64,000 bases of DNA, from NCBI GenBank assembly GCA_947630925.1, contig CANRJM010000002.1, forward strand, positions 62,001 through 126,000, read 5' to 3'. This stretch comes from an uncultured Lachnospiraceae bacterium (GTDB taxonomy: Bacteria > Bacillota > Clostridia > Lachnospirales > Lachnospiraceae). Below, piece by piece: positions 48,635 through 58,147 of the stretch. The position numbers were made by a program, and so were the translations under genes. A model generated the notes under the pieces. The model had not been told where the DNA came from. It worked only from the letters and a program-made list of their open reading frames with translations, and ran no database searches. Positions within the stretch are counted from its first letter, which is position 1. Each line of letters begins with the position of its first letter.

Positions 48635-48785
48635 TCCATTTCTGAGCGACTTGTTGCGAAGAGGCGATGAGAAAAAATTGTTTACACCGTTTTCTCATCC
48701 GCCACCAAAAGCGAACCCTGTTCGCTTTGCTATTTGTTTTCGCTCCGAAACAAATAGCCAGAGCGAGCGTACGCTCACTTGTGAA
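48635..48785. repeat. Dispersed intergenic structured repeat, copy 3 (diverged, with inserted hairpin)
   Basis: GGCGATGAGAAAA...TTTTCTCATCCGCCACCA..GCTATTTGTTTTCGCTCCGAAACAAATAGC; abuts glyQS start region. Confidence 0.75.
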
Positions 48786-48955
48786 AAATAAGCGGATATT
48801 TCAGCCGTCAGCCTTTTATACGGTATTCCATGTATAAAATTCCGAAAACATTTTCTAACTTAAAAAATATACCATTTCCTTGCAGATTTTGCAAGTATGC
48901 CAAACAGCGCTTCCGCCGTCTCTTCCTGAAATGATTTTGAATGCCCGGCACATCG

Positions 48956-49726
48956 CTATGCCAGAAACGCCTCCGACTTAAACTGATGCGTCAGATAACG
49001 TCCCTTATACGCCCTCATGAAACGCTCCATTTCTTTTTGCACCTCATCCGTAACCAAAAAAGAATATAGTTTTTCTACCGGCGCTGTCAATATGTATTGA
49101 AAAGAATACAGAACGTCCTTTTGCAAAATAAAAGGATAGGAATCTGCCAATTCCTTTTCCTTTGCCGCGCATTTGTCACATACCAGGCCGCCTGCTACAA
49201 AGTAAACAGAACGGGTATCCGTATTATGGCAATGCAGGCATTCAAACAGTTCCAAGCCCTGCCCCTCTATCATCAGCAGGCGCATCTCATAAATGATACG
49301 AATCAACGAAAACGGCAGTTTGCCTGACTGCAATGCTAAAAACGTTGTATATAACAGGATCATTTCGTCTAATGCTTCCATATTTTCCCTCGTAAAATAC
49401 TGCGCCATTTCTGCAAAATAGGATGCATAGCAGGTCATATCATAATCCTGCGCGATATCCCCAAAATACTTCTGAATTTCCGCCGACTGTATCGTATAGG
49501 AACTTCTGCCCTCATATAAAACAAATTTTCCAAACGTAAACGGAATGGTACATGCAGAAAGGGCGCTGCCTGCTTTCCGTGCGCCCTTTGCAAATGCCGA
49601 TATCCGTCCTCGTTCAAGGGTAAGCAGTTCCACCCGCCTGTCATACTCCTTAAGGGGAGCTGCCTTCAATATCATTCCCGTTACTGTTACTGTCGTTCCC
49701 ATTTTCCCTGTTTCCTTCATTTTCAT
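48956..49726 (-). CDS. recO: DNA repair protein RecO
   Basis: VTGMILKAAPLKEYDRRVELLTLERGRISAFAKGARK; CLHCHNTDTRSVYFVAGGLVCDKC. Confidence 0.92.
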   Translation of the reverse strand: MKMKETGKMGTTVTVTGMILKAAPLKEYDRRVELLTLERGRISAFAKGARKAGSALSACTIPFTFGKFVLYEGRSSYTIQSAEIQKYFGDIAQDYDMTCYASYFAEMAQYFTRENMEALDEMILLYTTFLALQSGKLPFSLIRIIYEMRLLMIEGQGLELFECLHCHNTDTRSVYFVAGGLVCDKCAAKEKELADSYPFILQKDVLYSFQYILTAPVEKLYSFLVTDEVQKEMERFMRAYKGRYLTHQFKSEAFLA

Positions 49727-49835
49727 TGCTTTGACCGGTTTTCATCTTCCCCTCTGCTACGCTTTCCCGATACCTCAAATAATCCGTTACTCTGCCTGAT
49801 GCGGCAAATTGATTCCAACGCTCATCCTGTTCCAT
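49650..49835 (-). CDS. YqzL-like small protein overlapping recO 5' end
   Basis: MEQDERWNQFAASGRVTDYLRYRESV; B. subtilis yqzL occupies the same position upstream of recO. Confidence 0.65.
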   Translation of the reverse strand: MEQDERWNQFAASGRVTDYLRYRESVAEGKMKTGQSNENEGNRENGNDSNSNGNDIEGSSP

Positions 49836-49922
49836 TTTTCCCCTTACCTTTCTCATGTACTTTACCGTACTTATAGCATGGCTAAAGAGAAGTTTTACTA
49901 TACTTGGAATCTTTTGACAGTA

Positions 49923-50828
49923 TCAGTCAAAATCCGTATTGCGGTAACCAAAATTTTTAATCAAAAAATCACTGTCGCGCCAGCCTTTCTTTACCTTTAC
50001 CCAAAGCTTTAGATTGACTTTGCAGTCCAATAGATTTTCCATGTCATGACGCGCCTGGGAACCAATTTTTTTTAACATCGCCCCCTGCTTTCCGATAATA
50101 ATCCCCTTATGGGAATCGCGTTCGCATACAATAGTTGCGTCAATGTCAATAATGTTTCCCTTCGTGCGTTCTTTCATCTGGTCAATCGCCACTGCAATAC
50201 CATGTGGGATTTCATCCTGCAGGCTGCGAAGCGCCTTCTCCCGTATCATCTCCGCTACAATCTGACGCTCCGGCTGATCCGTTATGGTGTCCGCATCGTA
50301 ATATTGCGGCCCTTCTTCCAGATAATCAAACATGACGGAAAGTAATTCATCCGTATTCTCTCCTTTTAAAGCAGAGACCGGCACAATCTCCTGAAAAGGC
50401 AGAATATCTTTATATGCATCTATATATTTCAGGATTTCAGCCTTTGAAACCGTATCAATCTTATTAATAACAAGAATAACCGGAGTTTTAACCTGCTTAA
50501 GCTGCTCTGCAATATGACGCTCTCCCGCCCCAATAAATGTACCGGGCTCCACCAGCCAGAGGATTAAGTCCACCTCGCGCAGCGTACGCTCTGCAACTGC
50601 AACCATATATTCTCCCAGTTTGTTTTTTGCCTTATGGATTCCCGGCGTATCAATAAAAATAATCTGCCCTTTTTCATCGGTATACACGGTCTGAATCCGG
50701 TTTCTTGTCGTCTGTGGCTTATTTGACGTAATGGCAATCTTCTGACCAATCAGATGGTTCATCAGAGTAGATTTCCCTACATTAGGACGACCAATCAATG
50801 TTACAAAACCCGACTTGAATTTCTTCAT
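49923..50828 (-). CDS. era: GTPase Era
   Basis: KSGFVTLIGRPNVGKSTLMNHLIGQKIAITSNKPQTTRNRI; KH domain GIIIGKQGAMLKKIGSQAR. Confidence 0.97.
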   Translation of the reverse strand: MKKFKSGFVTLIGRPNVGKSTLMNHLIGQKIAITSNKPQTTRNRIQTVYTDEKGQIIFIDTPGIHKAKNKLGEYMVAVAERTLREVDLILWLVEPGTFIGAGERHIAEQLKQVKTPVILVINKIDTVSKAEILKYIDAYKDILPFQEIVPVSALKGENTDELLSVMFDYLEEGPQYYDADTITDQPERQIVAEMIREKALRSLQDEIPHGIAVAIDQMKERTKGNIIDIDATIVCERDSHKGIIIGKQGAMLKKIGSQARHDMENLLDCKVNLKLWVKVKKGWRDSDFLIKNFGYRNTDFD

Positions 50829-50852
50829 TTCGTATCTCCTCTGCTCGCATTT

Positions 50853-53828
50853 CTATGACAATGGCTGGATTTCCGTAAACAGTTCCTCTTCTTCCGTAAT
50901 GTGTTTTTCATTTCCAATCACGCAAAGATTGCCAGCCTCCGATACCGCTTTTACTGCCTTGGCAAGACTGTGGATATCCTCCAGCGTACACTGCAGTACC
51001 TGATCCCGTTCCTTCTGCAACTGTTCTTCCGTAATTCCCATAAGATATGCCGAAAGCGAACGGCGTCCCGTCATATTTGGTGTAAGCGGCGCATCCATTC
51101 CACTAATCGTACCAATAATTGTTTTCGTTACTTCTCTTTCTTCCGCCTGATAATTTGCCAGATATTCTGCCGCTTTCTGATAGATAGCAATCGTAGCGGA
51201 GAGATTCGGATCGCGGTAGGAAGCAAAGAAGCCCTCCCCCTCTCTGTTAAAACGGCACGAAACACCATAAGCGCCGCCCTTGACGCGCACCTCGTTCCAG
51301 AGATAATCATAATTCAAAAGATGCCTTGCTACGTTCAGAGCTCCCATATTATCCGTGATTCCTTTAAAACTGCCGCCAACAGCAACATATTGGATTTCTG
51401 CCGGCGTAGTGTACCCCTCTTTCTTTTTCTCCGGCGCCGGAATATACTTCGGTAGGCTTTCCATCTGTTTTGTAAGTTCTGTTTCCTTTGCTGCCTCCTG
51501 TTCAAACTGCTCTAATCTCCGGAGCCATACCGGCATTTGTTCCGCAACTGCCGCATAATCTTCGTTATCGCCGGTAACTGACAAAAGCAGCCTGTCTTTC
51601 ATAAACAACTTTTTTAGAACCGCTTTACATCCGGCAATCAAAGCATCTTTTTCCTCTTCAAACTGTTCATCCAGTTTTTGCAGATATGCATAGTAACCAA
51701 TTCCGCCATAATAATCGTTCAGCCATGCGCTTTTTGAAAAACCTGCTTTTACTCTGCCCGCCGCTACCATATGACCATATGACAGCAAATGAACTTTCAA
51801 ACGGGAACGGGCCTCTGCCACGACTTCGCGCAGATGTTTTTCATCGGTAAACAAAGTCTCAAACATCATCTCTCCCATCAGATCCAACGCATGGGCAAGC
51901 TGGCTGCGAAGCACTTTGGTATGGAGTTCAAATTTTATAGAATATGCATCACTTTCTCCATTCTGGCAATAGATTCCTATATCAGATGAAATTCCACCAG
52001 TATAGAAGTTGGTTTCGGTATCAAATTCCGTATAAGAATGCTTCTTTGTATCCATGTACCCCAGCAGCGTTGTCAAAAAACTAATCTGAGGCATATATGT
52101 TTCCAAATCTCCCATATCAAACAACATCCGCAAATATATGATTTCATTGGTCGGAATATTATGATGGATTGTCGGAATCCCCTGGATCTCCTTTTCTTCG
52201 TTATGAAGCGGTTTGATTTTCTTTTCAATATCTTCACGCTTTAACATAGGAATGCCTTCTAATATTTCTTTCGGAGTTGGCGTTTCCTGATACTTTTTCA
52301 AGGCTTTTGTATCCTCAATCAACTGCCTGATTTCTTCTGCTGAAAGATGTTCCTTATATTCCCGGAGCTTCTGTTTTAATTCCTCTTCTTCCCGAATCGC
52401 CATGCCCGGTTCCGGAATCATTTCTACCAATACTGCATGATGATTGTCCAAAAGATATTTCTGAATCAGTTCTTCATAAAATCCCGTTTGAAGCTGCTCG
52501 CGCAGAAAACGATAATATTCTTCATAACACAACGGCGCATATGGCTGTTCATCATCATACAGCCACGTTTTAAAGGAGCGGATACTGTACAAAAGTCCCT
52601 TTGGAACCGTTCCATAATCCGCCTCCCGTTCTCTGAATTCCGTTCCATTAATTGCCGCTTCCAACGCCTTTTTATCAATTCCTTCTTTGACAATCTGTTC
52701 CAGTGTAGAATGAATAATGCGATAAAATTCCTCCTTCTGCCCTGCCTTTGCATTTTTAGCGCTAATGGCAAAATAACTCTGCCGTAAAATATCACAAAAT
52801 TCTCCATCAATATCCGAACCGATTCCAGCATCTAAGAGAGCCTGTTTTAAAGGAGCTCCCGGCATTTCAATCAAGACATAGGAAAGCATTTCAAACGCCT
52901 TGCAAAGTTTTTGATCGAGTGTAATATCCATAGCTGCAGCATAGGCATAATATGTCTTCTCCGTACAATCTGCATCTTTTGCCACCGCATATTTTTTGGT
53001 CAAATCTTTCATCTGCGCAAAAGGCTTTTGCAGCGGAATTTCGGAATCTACTTTGATCGCGGAAAAATGTTTTAAATATTCTTCATCCATAAACCGCAGT
53101 TTCTCTTCAATGTCCATATTTCCATATAAATAGATATAGCTATTGGAAGGATGATAATAGGTGCGATGAAAATTAAGATACTCTTCATATGTCAGGTTTG
53201 GGATTTCCCTTGGATCGCCCCCGGATTCGCCTCCATAAGTATTATCAGGGAAGAGGCTGTTTAAAATAAACCGCTCCAGTACGCTTTCCTCCGAAGAGAA
53301 CGCCCCCTTCATCTCGTTATATACAACGCCGTTATAGATAAGCTCCCCTTCCTCGTCTTCAAGCTCGTAATGCCAGCCCTCCTGCTTAAATATCTCCTGA
53401 TATTTGTAAATATTCGGATAAAACACTGCGTCCAGATAGACATGCATCAAATTTTGAAAATCCTTATCATTGCAGCTCGCCACCGGATACATTGTTTTAT
53501 CCGGATATGTCGTCGCATTTAAGTAGGTATTGAGCGAACCCTTTACCAACTCTACAAAGGGATCTTTCGCCGGAAAATTCTTCGAACCGCAAAGCACGGT
53601 ATGCTCAATGATATGCGGTACTCCTGTCGAATCTTTTGGCGTCGTTCGAAAGCCAATATTAAATACCTTGTTATCATCCTCATTGCTTAACACAAGAACT
53701 CTTGCCCCACTGCGCCTGTGACACAAAGTTAAAATAAAACTATCTACCTCATGTATCCATTCTCCTTTGATTAACCGGTATTCCTCAGGAATCTTTATCT
53801 GAGATAACTCTTTAATACTTGCCGCCAT
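50853..53828 (-). CDS. M16C-family (insulinase/presequence protease-like) metalloprotease
   Basis: VPHIIEHTVLCGSKNFP (HxxEH); about 990 aa with M16C layout. Confidence 0.93.
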   Translation of the reverse strand: MAASIKELSQIKIPEEYRLIKGEWIHEVDSFILTLCHRRSGARVLVLSNEDDNKVFNIGFRTTPKDSTGVPHIIEHTVLCGSKNFPAKDPFVELVKGSLNTYLNATTYPDKTMYPVASCNDKDFQNLMHVYLDAVFYPNIYKYQEIFKQEGWHYELEDEEGELIYNGVVYNEMKGAFSSEESVLERFILNSLFPDNTYGGESGGDPREIPNLTYEEYLNFHRTYYHPSNSYIYLYGNMDIEEKLRFMDEEYLKHFSAIKVDSEIPLQKPFAQMKDLTKKYAVAKDADCTEKTYYAYAAAMDITLDQKLCKAFEMLSYVLIEMPGAPLKQALLDAGIGSDIDGEFCDILRQSYFAISAKNAKAGQKEEFYRIIHSTLEQIVKEGIDKKALEAAINGTEFREREADYGTVPKGLLYSIRSFKTWLYDDEQPYAPLCYEEYYRFLREQLQTGFYEELIQKYLLDNHHAVLVEMIPEPGMAIREEEELKQKLREYKEHLSAEEIRQLIEDTKALKKYQETPTPKEILEGIPMLKREDIEKKIKPLHNEEKEIQGIPTIHHNIPTNEIIYLRMLFDMGDLETYMPQISFLTTLLGYMDTKKHSYTEFDTETNFYTGGISSDIGIYCQNGESDAYSIKFELHTKVLRSQLAHALDLMGEMMFETLFTDEKHLREVVAEARSRLKVHLLSYGHMVAAGRVKAGFSKSAWLNDYYGGIGYYAYLQKLDEQFEEEKDALIAGCKAVLKKLFMKDRLLLSVTGDNEDYAAVAEQMPVWLRRLEQFEQEAAKETELTKQMESLPKYIPAPEKKKEGYTTPAEIQYVAVGGSFKGITDNMGALNVARHLLNYDYLWNEVRVKGGAYGVSCRFNREGEGFFASYRDPNLSATIAIYQKAAEYLANYQAEEREVTKTIIGTISGMDAPLTPNMTGRRSLSAYLMGITEEQLQKERDQVLQCTLEDIHSLAKAVKAVSEAGNLCVIGNEKHITEEEELFTEIQPLS

Positions 53829-53838
53829 GATAACCTCC

Positions 53839-55308
53839 CTATTTTCTTTCTTCATATAATTTTAAAAAGCGTGCGTATGCCTCCTGCCAAGCCTCCTGAG
53901 CCTGCGGCAGGTATTCCTTCGTTTCAAAGGATGCGGCCAGAATGTCACACTTTTCTTCCTTTGTCTGATATGCGCCTACCGCCTTAAGCTGCGCCATCAC
54001 ATTTCCCACTGCCGTCGCCTCGCTTGCTCCGGTAATGACAGGAATACCAAGCGCATTTGCCGTATACTGGTTTAACTGTACATTCTGCGTACCGCCGCCA
54101 ACAACATAAAGCTTTTCTTCCCATGTGATATATGGTTTTAGCGTATCGTATACCTGGCGGTATTTCATTGCAAGGCTTTCCAGCATACACCGGACAATCG
54201 CGCCGTCTGTCTGCGGTACCGGCTGATTCGTCTGTTTACAGTATTCCCGAATCTGAACGGTGTAATCTCCCGGCTGCATAAAATCATCCGGACGGATAAA
54301 ACTCTGCAGGGGTTTTTCCCGATCCGCCATTTCCTGCATCTGTTGAAAAGTATAATCCTTGCCCTGCGCCGCAAAATTACGCCTCAGTTCCTGATTCATC
54401 CAGAGACCGATAATATTTACTGTCGGACGGTATCCGCCGTCTGCCGTGCCTTCATTTGAAATTTTATCACGTATGATCCGCTCGCCCTGAAGCATCTTTT
54501 TCGAAGAAATTCCCATCAGCGACCATGTACCGCTTGACAGGAAAGTAAACTCTTCTGTCGTTGCCGGTACGGCCTCTACAGCACAGGCTGTATCATGCCC
54601 CGGCGCAGAAATAATATGAAGCGATTTCTGACCAACCTCTGCCGCAACATCGCTGCGAAGCGCCCCTAAATCACATCCCGCCAGATCCACACAGGTAAAC
54701 AGGGCATCAGAAACCCCAATTTTCTCCATGAGCTGCTTTGCCCATACCTTCCTGTGCATATCAAACATCTGCGTTGTGGAAGCAATCGAATATTCTGTGT
54801 GCATGACTCCGGAAAAAAGATACTCAATCAAATTAGGCATTAAAAGCATTTTGTCTGCACAGGCCAGCATGGACGGCATTTTTTTCTGCATATAATATAA
54901 TTTATAAATCGTATTGTATGCAAGGCTTGCAATGCCGGTCTGTTCAAAGACCGCTTCCTCTCCCCCGAGTTTCTGCAACGCTTCCGACATATTCTTATCA
55001 TCTAACGCTGCGTCCCTGTAGCTTCCCGGCATGCCGAGCAGATTGCCTTCCCTGTCCAAAAAACCGCAATCTACCCCCCATGTATCAAATCCAACGCCGC
55101 TTAGTTCTTCCTTGCAGGCGGATAGCCCTTTCTTCATCTCGTCCATCAAAAATAAAATATTCCAATAAGCACGTCCGTTTAAAATACTAAAATTATGCGG
55201 AAAGCGGTGTATTTCCTCCAAAGTAATCCGTTCTCCGTTAAAGCGCGCCAATATTCCACGGCCGCTGCTCGCCCCCAAATCAAAAGCCAATACATTTTTT
55301 GTTGCCAT
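53839..55308 (-). CDS. rhaB: Rhamnulokinase
   Basis: VLAFDLGASSGRGILARF; GVDCGFLDREG; VVGGGTQNVQLNQYTANALGIPVITGASEATAVGN. Confidence 0.9.
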   Translation of the reverse strand: MATKNVLAFDLGASSGRGILARFNGERITLEEIHRFPHNFSILNGRAYWNILFLMDEMKKGLSACKEELSGVGFDTWGVDCGFLDREGNLLGMPGSYRDAALDDKNMSEALQKLGGEEAVFEQTGIASLAYNTIYKLYYMQKKMPSMLACADKMLLMPNLIEYLFSGVMHTEYSIASTTQMFDMHRKVWAKQLMEKIGVSDALFTCVDLAGCDLGALRSDVAAEVGQKSLHIISAPGHDTACAVEAVPATTEEFTFLSSGTWSLMGISSKKMLQGERIIRDKISNEGTADGGYRPTVNIIGLWMNQELRRNFAAQGKDYTFQQMQEMADREKPLQSFIRPDDFMQPGDYTVQIREYCKQTNQPVPQTDGAIVRCMLESLAMKYRQVYDTLKPYITWEEKLYVVGGGTQNVQLNQYTANALGIPVITGASEATAVGNVMAQLKAVGAYQTKEEKCDILAASFETKEYLPQAQEAWQEAYARFLKLYEERK

Positions 55309-55390
55309 ATATGATTTACCATTTCCTTTCTGCAGCACAAATATTTCCTGTTTGCAAGCCGCTTTATGATTCACAATTTCCTATATATCG

Positions 55391-55417
55391 AAAAAGGGCA
55401 AAATCTGCATTTTGCCC
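55391..55417 (-). terminator. Terminator between class II aldolase and rhaB
   Basis: GGGCAAAATctgcATTTTGCCC with TTTTT on the minus strand. Confidence 0.8.
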
Positions 55418-55440
55418 TGACAGGAAACGCTTCGCACCGG

Positions 55441-56127
55441 TTATTTTGAATATTTCTTATAACCCGGATGCTTTCCTGTAACCTTATACTGTTCCCTCAT
55501 ACTGATTAAACGGTCAATATTTTCCCGGGAAAGCTCCTGCGCGCCCCCTAAAAGATGTGCGTTTAAACTAATCTTTGCAAACAGTTCCAAAGATTCCATG
55601 CGGTAATATGCAGTCAAAACATCGGCCCCAACTGCTAAAGCGCCGTGATTCTGCAGAAGCATAACATCATGTTCGCCAAGATATGGCGCAATCGCCTCGG
55701 GAACTTCGTTTGTAGAAGGAGTCCCGTAAGGGGTTACCGGTACAGAACCAATCGCAATTACTGTCTCAATCATGGAATATTCATCCAAAGGAACATTGGC
55801 TACCGCATAACCGGTTGCTACCGGCGGATGTGCGTGAAGAACCGCTCCAACGTCCTCTCGTTCCGCATAACAACGTAAATGCATTTTAATCTCCGAAGAT
55901 GGCCGGTATCCCTCTAAACCATCTAATATATTGCCGTCCCGGTCAATCTGTACCAGTTTTTCCGGTGTGATAAAGCTCTTGCTGATGCCGGTAGGCGTCG
56001 CCAGAAAAGTTCCATCCGGAAGCTTCACAGATATATTTCCGTCATTTGCCGCTACCCAGCCAAGCTGCCACATCTTATGGCAGATATCGCAGATTTCATC
56101 CCTTAGTTCCATATAACTTAATTCCAT
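55441..56127 (-). CDS. Class II aldolase/adducin family protein (L-fuculose/L-rhamnulose-phosphate aldolase-like)
   Basis: ANDGNISVKLPDGTFLATPTGISK; VLHAHPPVATGYAV; LLQNHGALAVGADVLTAYYRME. Confidence 0.88.
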   Translation of the reverse strand: MELSYMELRDEICDICHKMWQLGWVAANDGNISVKLPDGTFLATPTGISKSFITPEKLVQIDRDGNILDGLEGYRPSSEIKMHLRCYAEREDVGAVLHAHPPVATGYAVANVPLDEYSMIETVIAIGSVPVTPYGTPSTNEVPEAIAPYLGEHDVMLLQNHGALAVGADVLTAYYRMESLELFAKISLNAHLLGGAQELSRENIDRLISMREQYKVTGKHPGYKKYSK

Positions 56128-56239
56128 CTTATCCTGTCCTCCATTTCTGCAAAGAAAAACTGTTTTCCCTGCTTGCATTTCATTGTGTAACTGCTATGTA
56201 TTAGTATAATACAACTTTCTTCTCATTTCCACTACTGAT

Positions 56240-58147
56240 TTACACTCCCTGAAAATTTCTCAGATATTGTATAAATTGATTTTCCGGCAGCGGCTTGGAA
56301 AAATAGTATCCCTGTAAAAAATCCCCATGCAGCCGCTTTATGATGTCAATGTGTTCTGCCGTTTCAATCCCCTCTGCAATAATGCGTTTCCCCTCTGCGC
56401 AGATTAAAGCCATTAAATCATTTAAAAACTGGTTTTTCCCTTCTGCAAACGACCATACAAGACTTTTATCGATTTTGACATAATCCACCGGAAGTTCCAA
56501 AATATTGGATAACATAGAACTGCCCGTTCCAAAGTCATCCAAAGCGACCTTTGCTCCGGTTTCCTTTAAACGTTTCAACGTCCTTCCAACCGCCTCTTTA
56601 TCTTTAAACTCACTCTCCGTAATCTCTAAATGGATTCTCTCCATGGGAATAGCATACTCTTTGGCAATCTTTTCTAACGTTTCCGTCAAATTTTCATATC
56701 GGCACTGCGCCGGCGAAAGATTAATATTGATATCTTCAATCCCAAGTTCAAATATATGATTCTGACTGGCAAAAATACAGGCTTTTCTGAAAATCTGCTC
56801 GCCCAATGGGATAATGGTATGATTTTCTTCCGCCACATGAATAAAAAACTCCGGATTGATATATTGCTTATTTTCATCCTTCAGTCTGGACAAGACTTCA
56901 AGCGAAGTGATGCGATTCTTTTCAATGGAATAAATCGGCTGAAAATGTAACTCCAGACTGTTATCCATAATCGCCTCTTCTATCAAATGCGCAGCCTTTT
57001 TCTTCTGTTCTGCCTCCGCAACCGTATCATGGCGCAGCCGGATGAGTTCTCCCGGCTTATGATGATTCTCATGATCGGAGCGGGCATAATGGATTCTCTG
57101 TATTAATTCTTCTGCATCATCACTGTCGACAGGATATCCCACCTGATAAAAGCTGTACTCATGACTGACCGTCTCTCCAGGGAACTCCCATTCTCCCGGA
57201 ATCTGTTCCTTTGCTTTCTGATATATTTCCTGAACCGCTGTTTCCGTACGCAATACGACAGCAAATGTAGAAGCGCCAATATGATATACAACGCCCCGGT
57301 CTGCAATCTGTTCTAAAATATCCCGAATCTGAATCTGAACCGAGCGAAGGGCATCTTCACTATAGATCCGGTTCATGGAATTATAATTGCGGATGCGTGC
57401 GAGAAAGCAATATGTTTCCTGCTGATAGGCAATCCTCTCACGGAATGTTTCCAAAAAACCGTTCCGGTTAAATGCGCCGGTTGCACTGTCTACATAAAAA
57501 TCCGGGCTTTGAAGCGACAAATAAAATGCATATATAAAAAATACAAGATACATGCTATAAACAGCCGAACCCTCCGGTTTTACCATTTCAAAAACCGTTG
57601 ACATTAAAAAACCAAAATCCAGCATAATGCAAAGCATGATTCTTCGAAGCGTATATTCGCTTCTGCTTTTCCATAAAACAGACGCCAGATAGCCGAAAAG
57701 AATCAGGATGATAGCGGCGGATACCCAAAACAGCGGATGTCTTTGCAAGTTTCCGTTTTGATCAATGGAAAAGAAAAATCCTGTCCATGGGGAAGATAAC
57801 AGAAAAAGGCTTATCAATAGAAATGCGGCAATATCTAATCTGCGCTGTATCCGATTTTTCCGTAAACGATAAATCAATGCAAGGATGTATTCATAAAATG
57901 CGAAAAAACAAAGTACCTGCAGATACAATGTAACCGCCGCTAACACTTCACGGAACGGTTCTGCCGCCGCAAACGCGCCAAACGCCCTGCTAAATACTTT
58001 CGCATATGACGCCAGTACCATCAGGCAAAGCATGATCCGAAAGAATACCGTACGCATGGATGGCAGGTGCCTTTTCACTAAATCTACCAAAAAAAGCATT
58101 GTTAAAAATCCCGCCGCGGCTATCTCATAATGAATGCTATCAATCAA
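56240..58147 (-). CDS. Membrane GGDEF/EAL protein: degenerate GGDEF, intact EAL (c-di-GMP phosphodiesterase); TTG start
   Basis: EVLSRL, HLEITESEFKD, LDDFGTGSSML, KIDKSLV, IAEGIET, FLQGYYFSKPL; GGDEF position reads IGASTF. RBS GGGAGGTG precedes TTG 58147. Confidence 0.85.
   Translation of the reverse strand: MIDSIHYEIAAAGFLTMLFLVDLVKRHLPSMRTVFFRIMLCLMVLASYAKVFSRAFGAFAAAEPFREVLAAVTLYLQVLCFFAFYEYILALIYRLRKNRIQRRLDIAAFLLISLFLLSSPWTGFFFSIDQNGNLQRHPLFWVSAAIILILFGYLASVLWKSRSEYTLRRIMLCIMLDFGFLMSTVFEMVKPEGSAVYSMYLVFFIYAFYLSLQSPDFYVDSATGAFNRNGFLETFRERIAYQQETYCFLARIRNYNSMNRIYSEDALRSVQIQIRDILEQIADRGVVYHIGASTFAVVLRTETAVQEIYQKAKEQIPGEWEFPGETVSHEYSFYQVGYPVDSDDAEELIQRIHYARSDHENHHKPGELIRLRHDTVAEAEQKKKAAHLIEEAIMDNSLELHFQPIYSIEKNRITSLEVLSRLKDENKQYINPEFFIHVAEENHTIIPLGEQIFRKACIFASQNHIFELGIEDININLSPAQCRYENLTETLEKIAKEYAIPMERIHLEITESEFKDKEAVGRTLKRLKETGAKVALDDFGTGSSMLSNILELPVDYVKIDKSLVWSFAEGKNQFLNDLMALICAEGKRIIAEGIETAEHIDIIKRLHGDFLQGYYFSKPLPENQFIQYLRNFQGV

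Noticed and set aside
48640-48955. T-box riboswitch upstream of glyQS (also considered upstream of ileS, 45237-45339)
   Set aside because: No T-box core (GGGTGGnACCGCG) on the minus strand; the GGTGGC in the glyQS region belongs to the dispersed repeat, and the ileS gap is too short.
50901-51455. 184-aa plus-strand ORF opposite the M16C peptidase
   Set aside because: Antisense shadow ORF of a clear coding gene.
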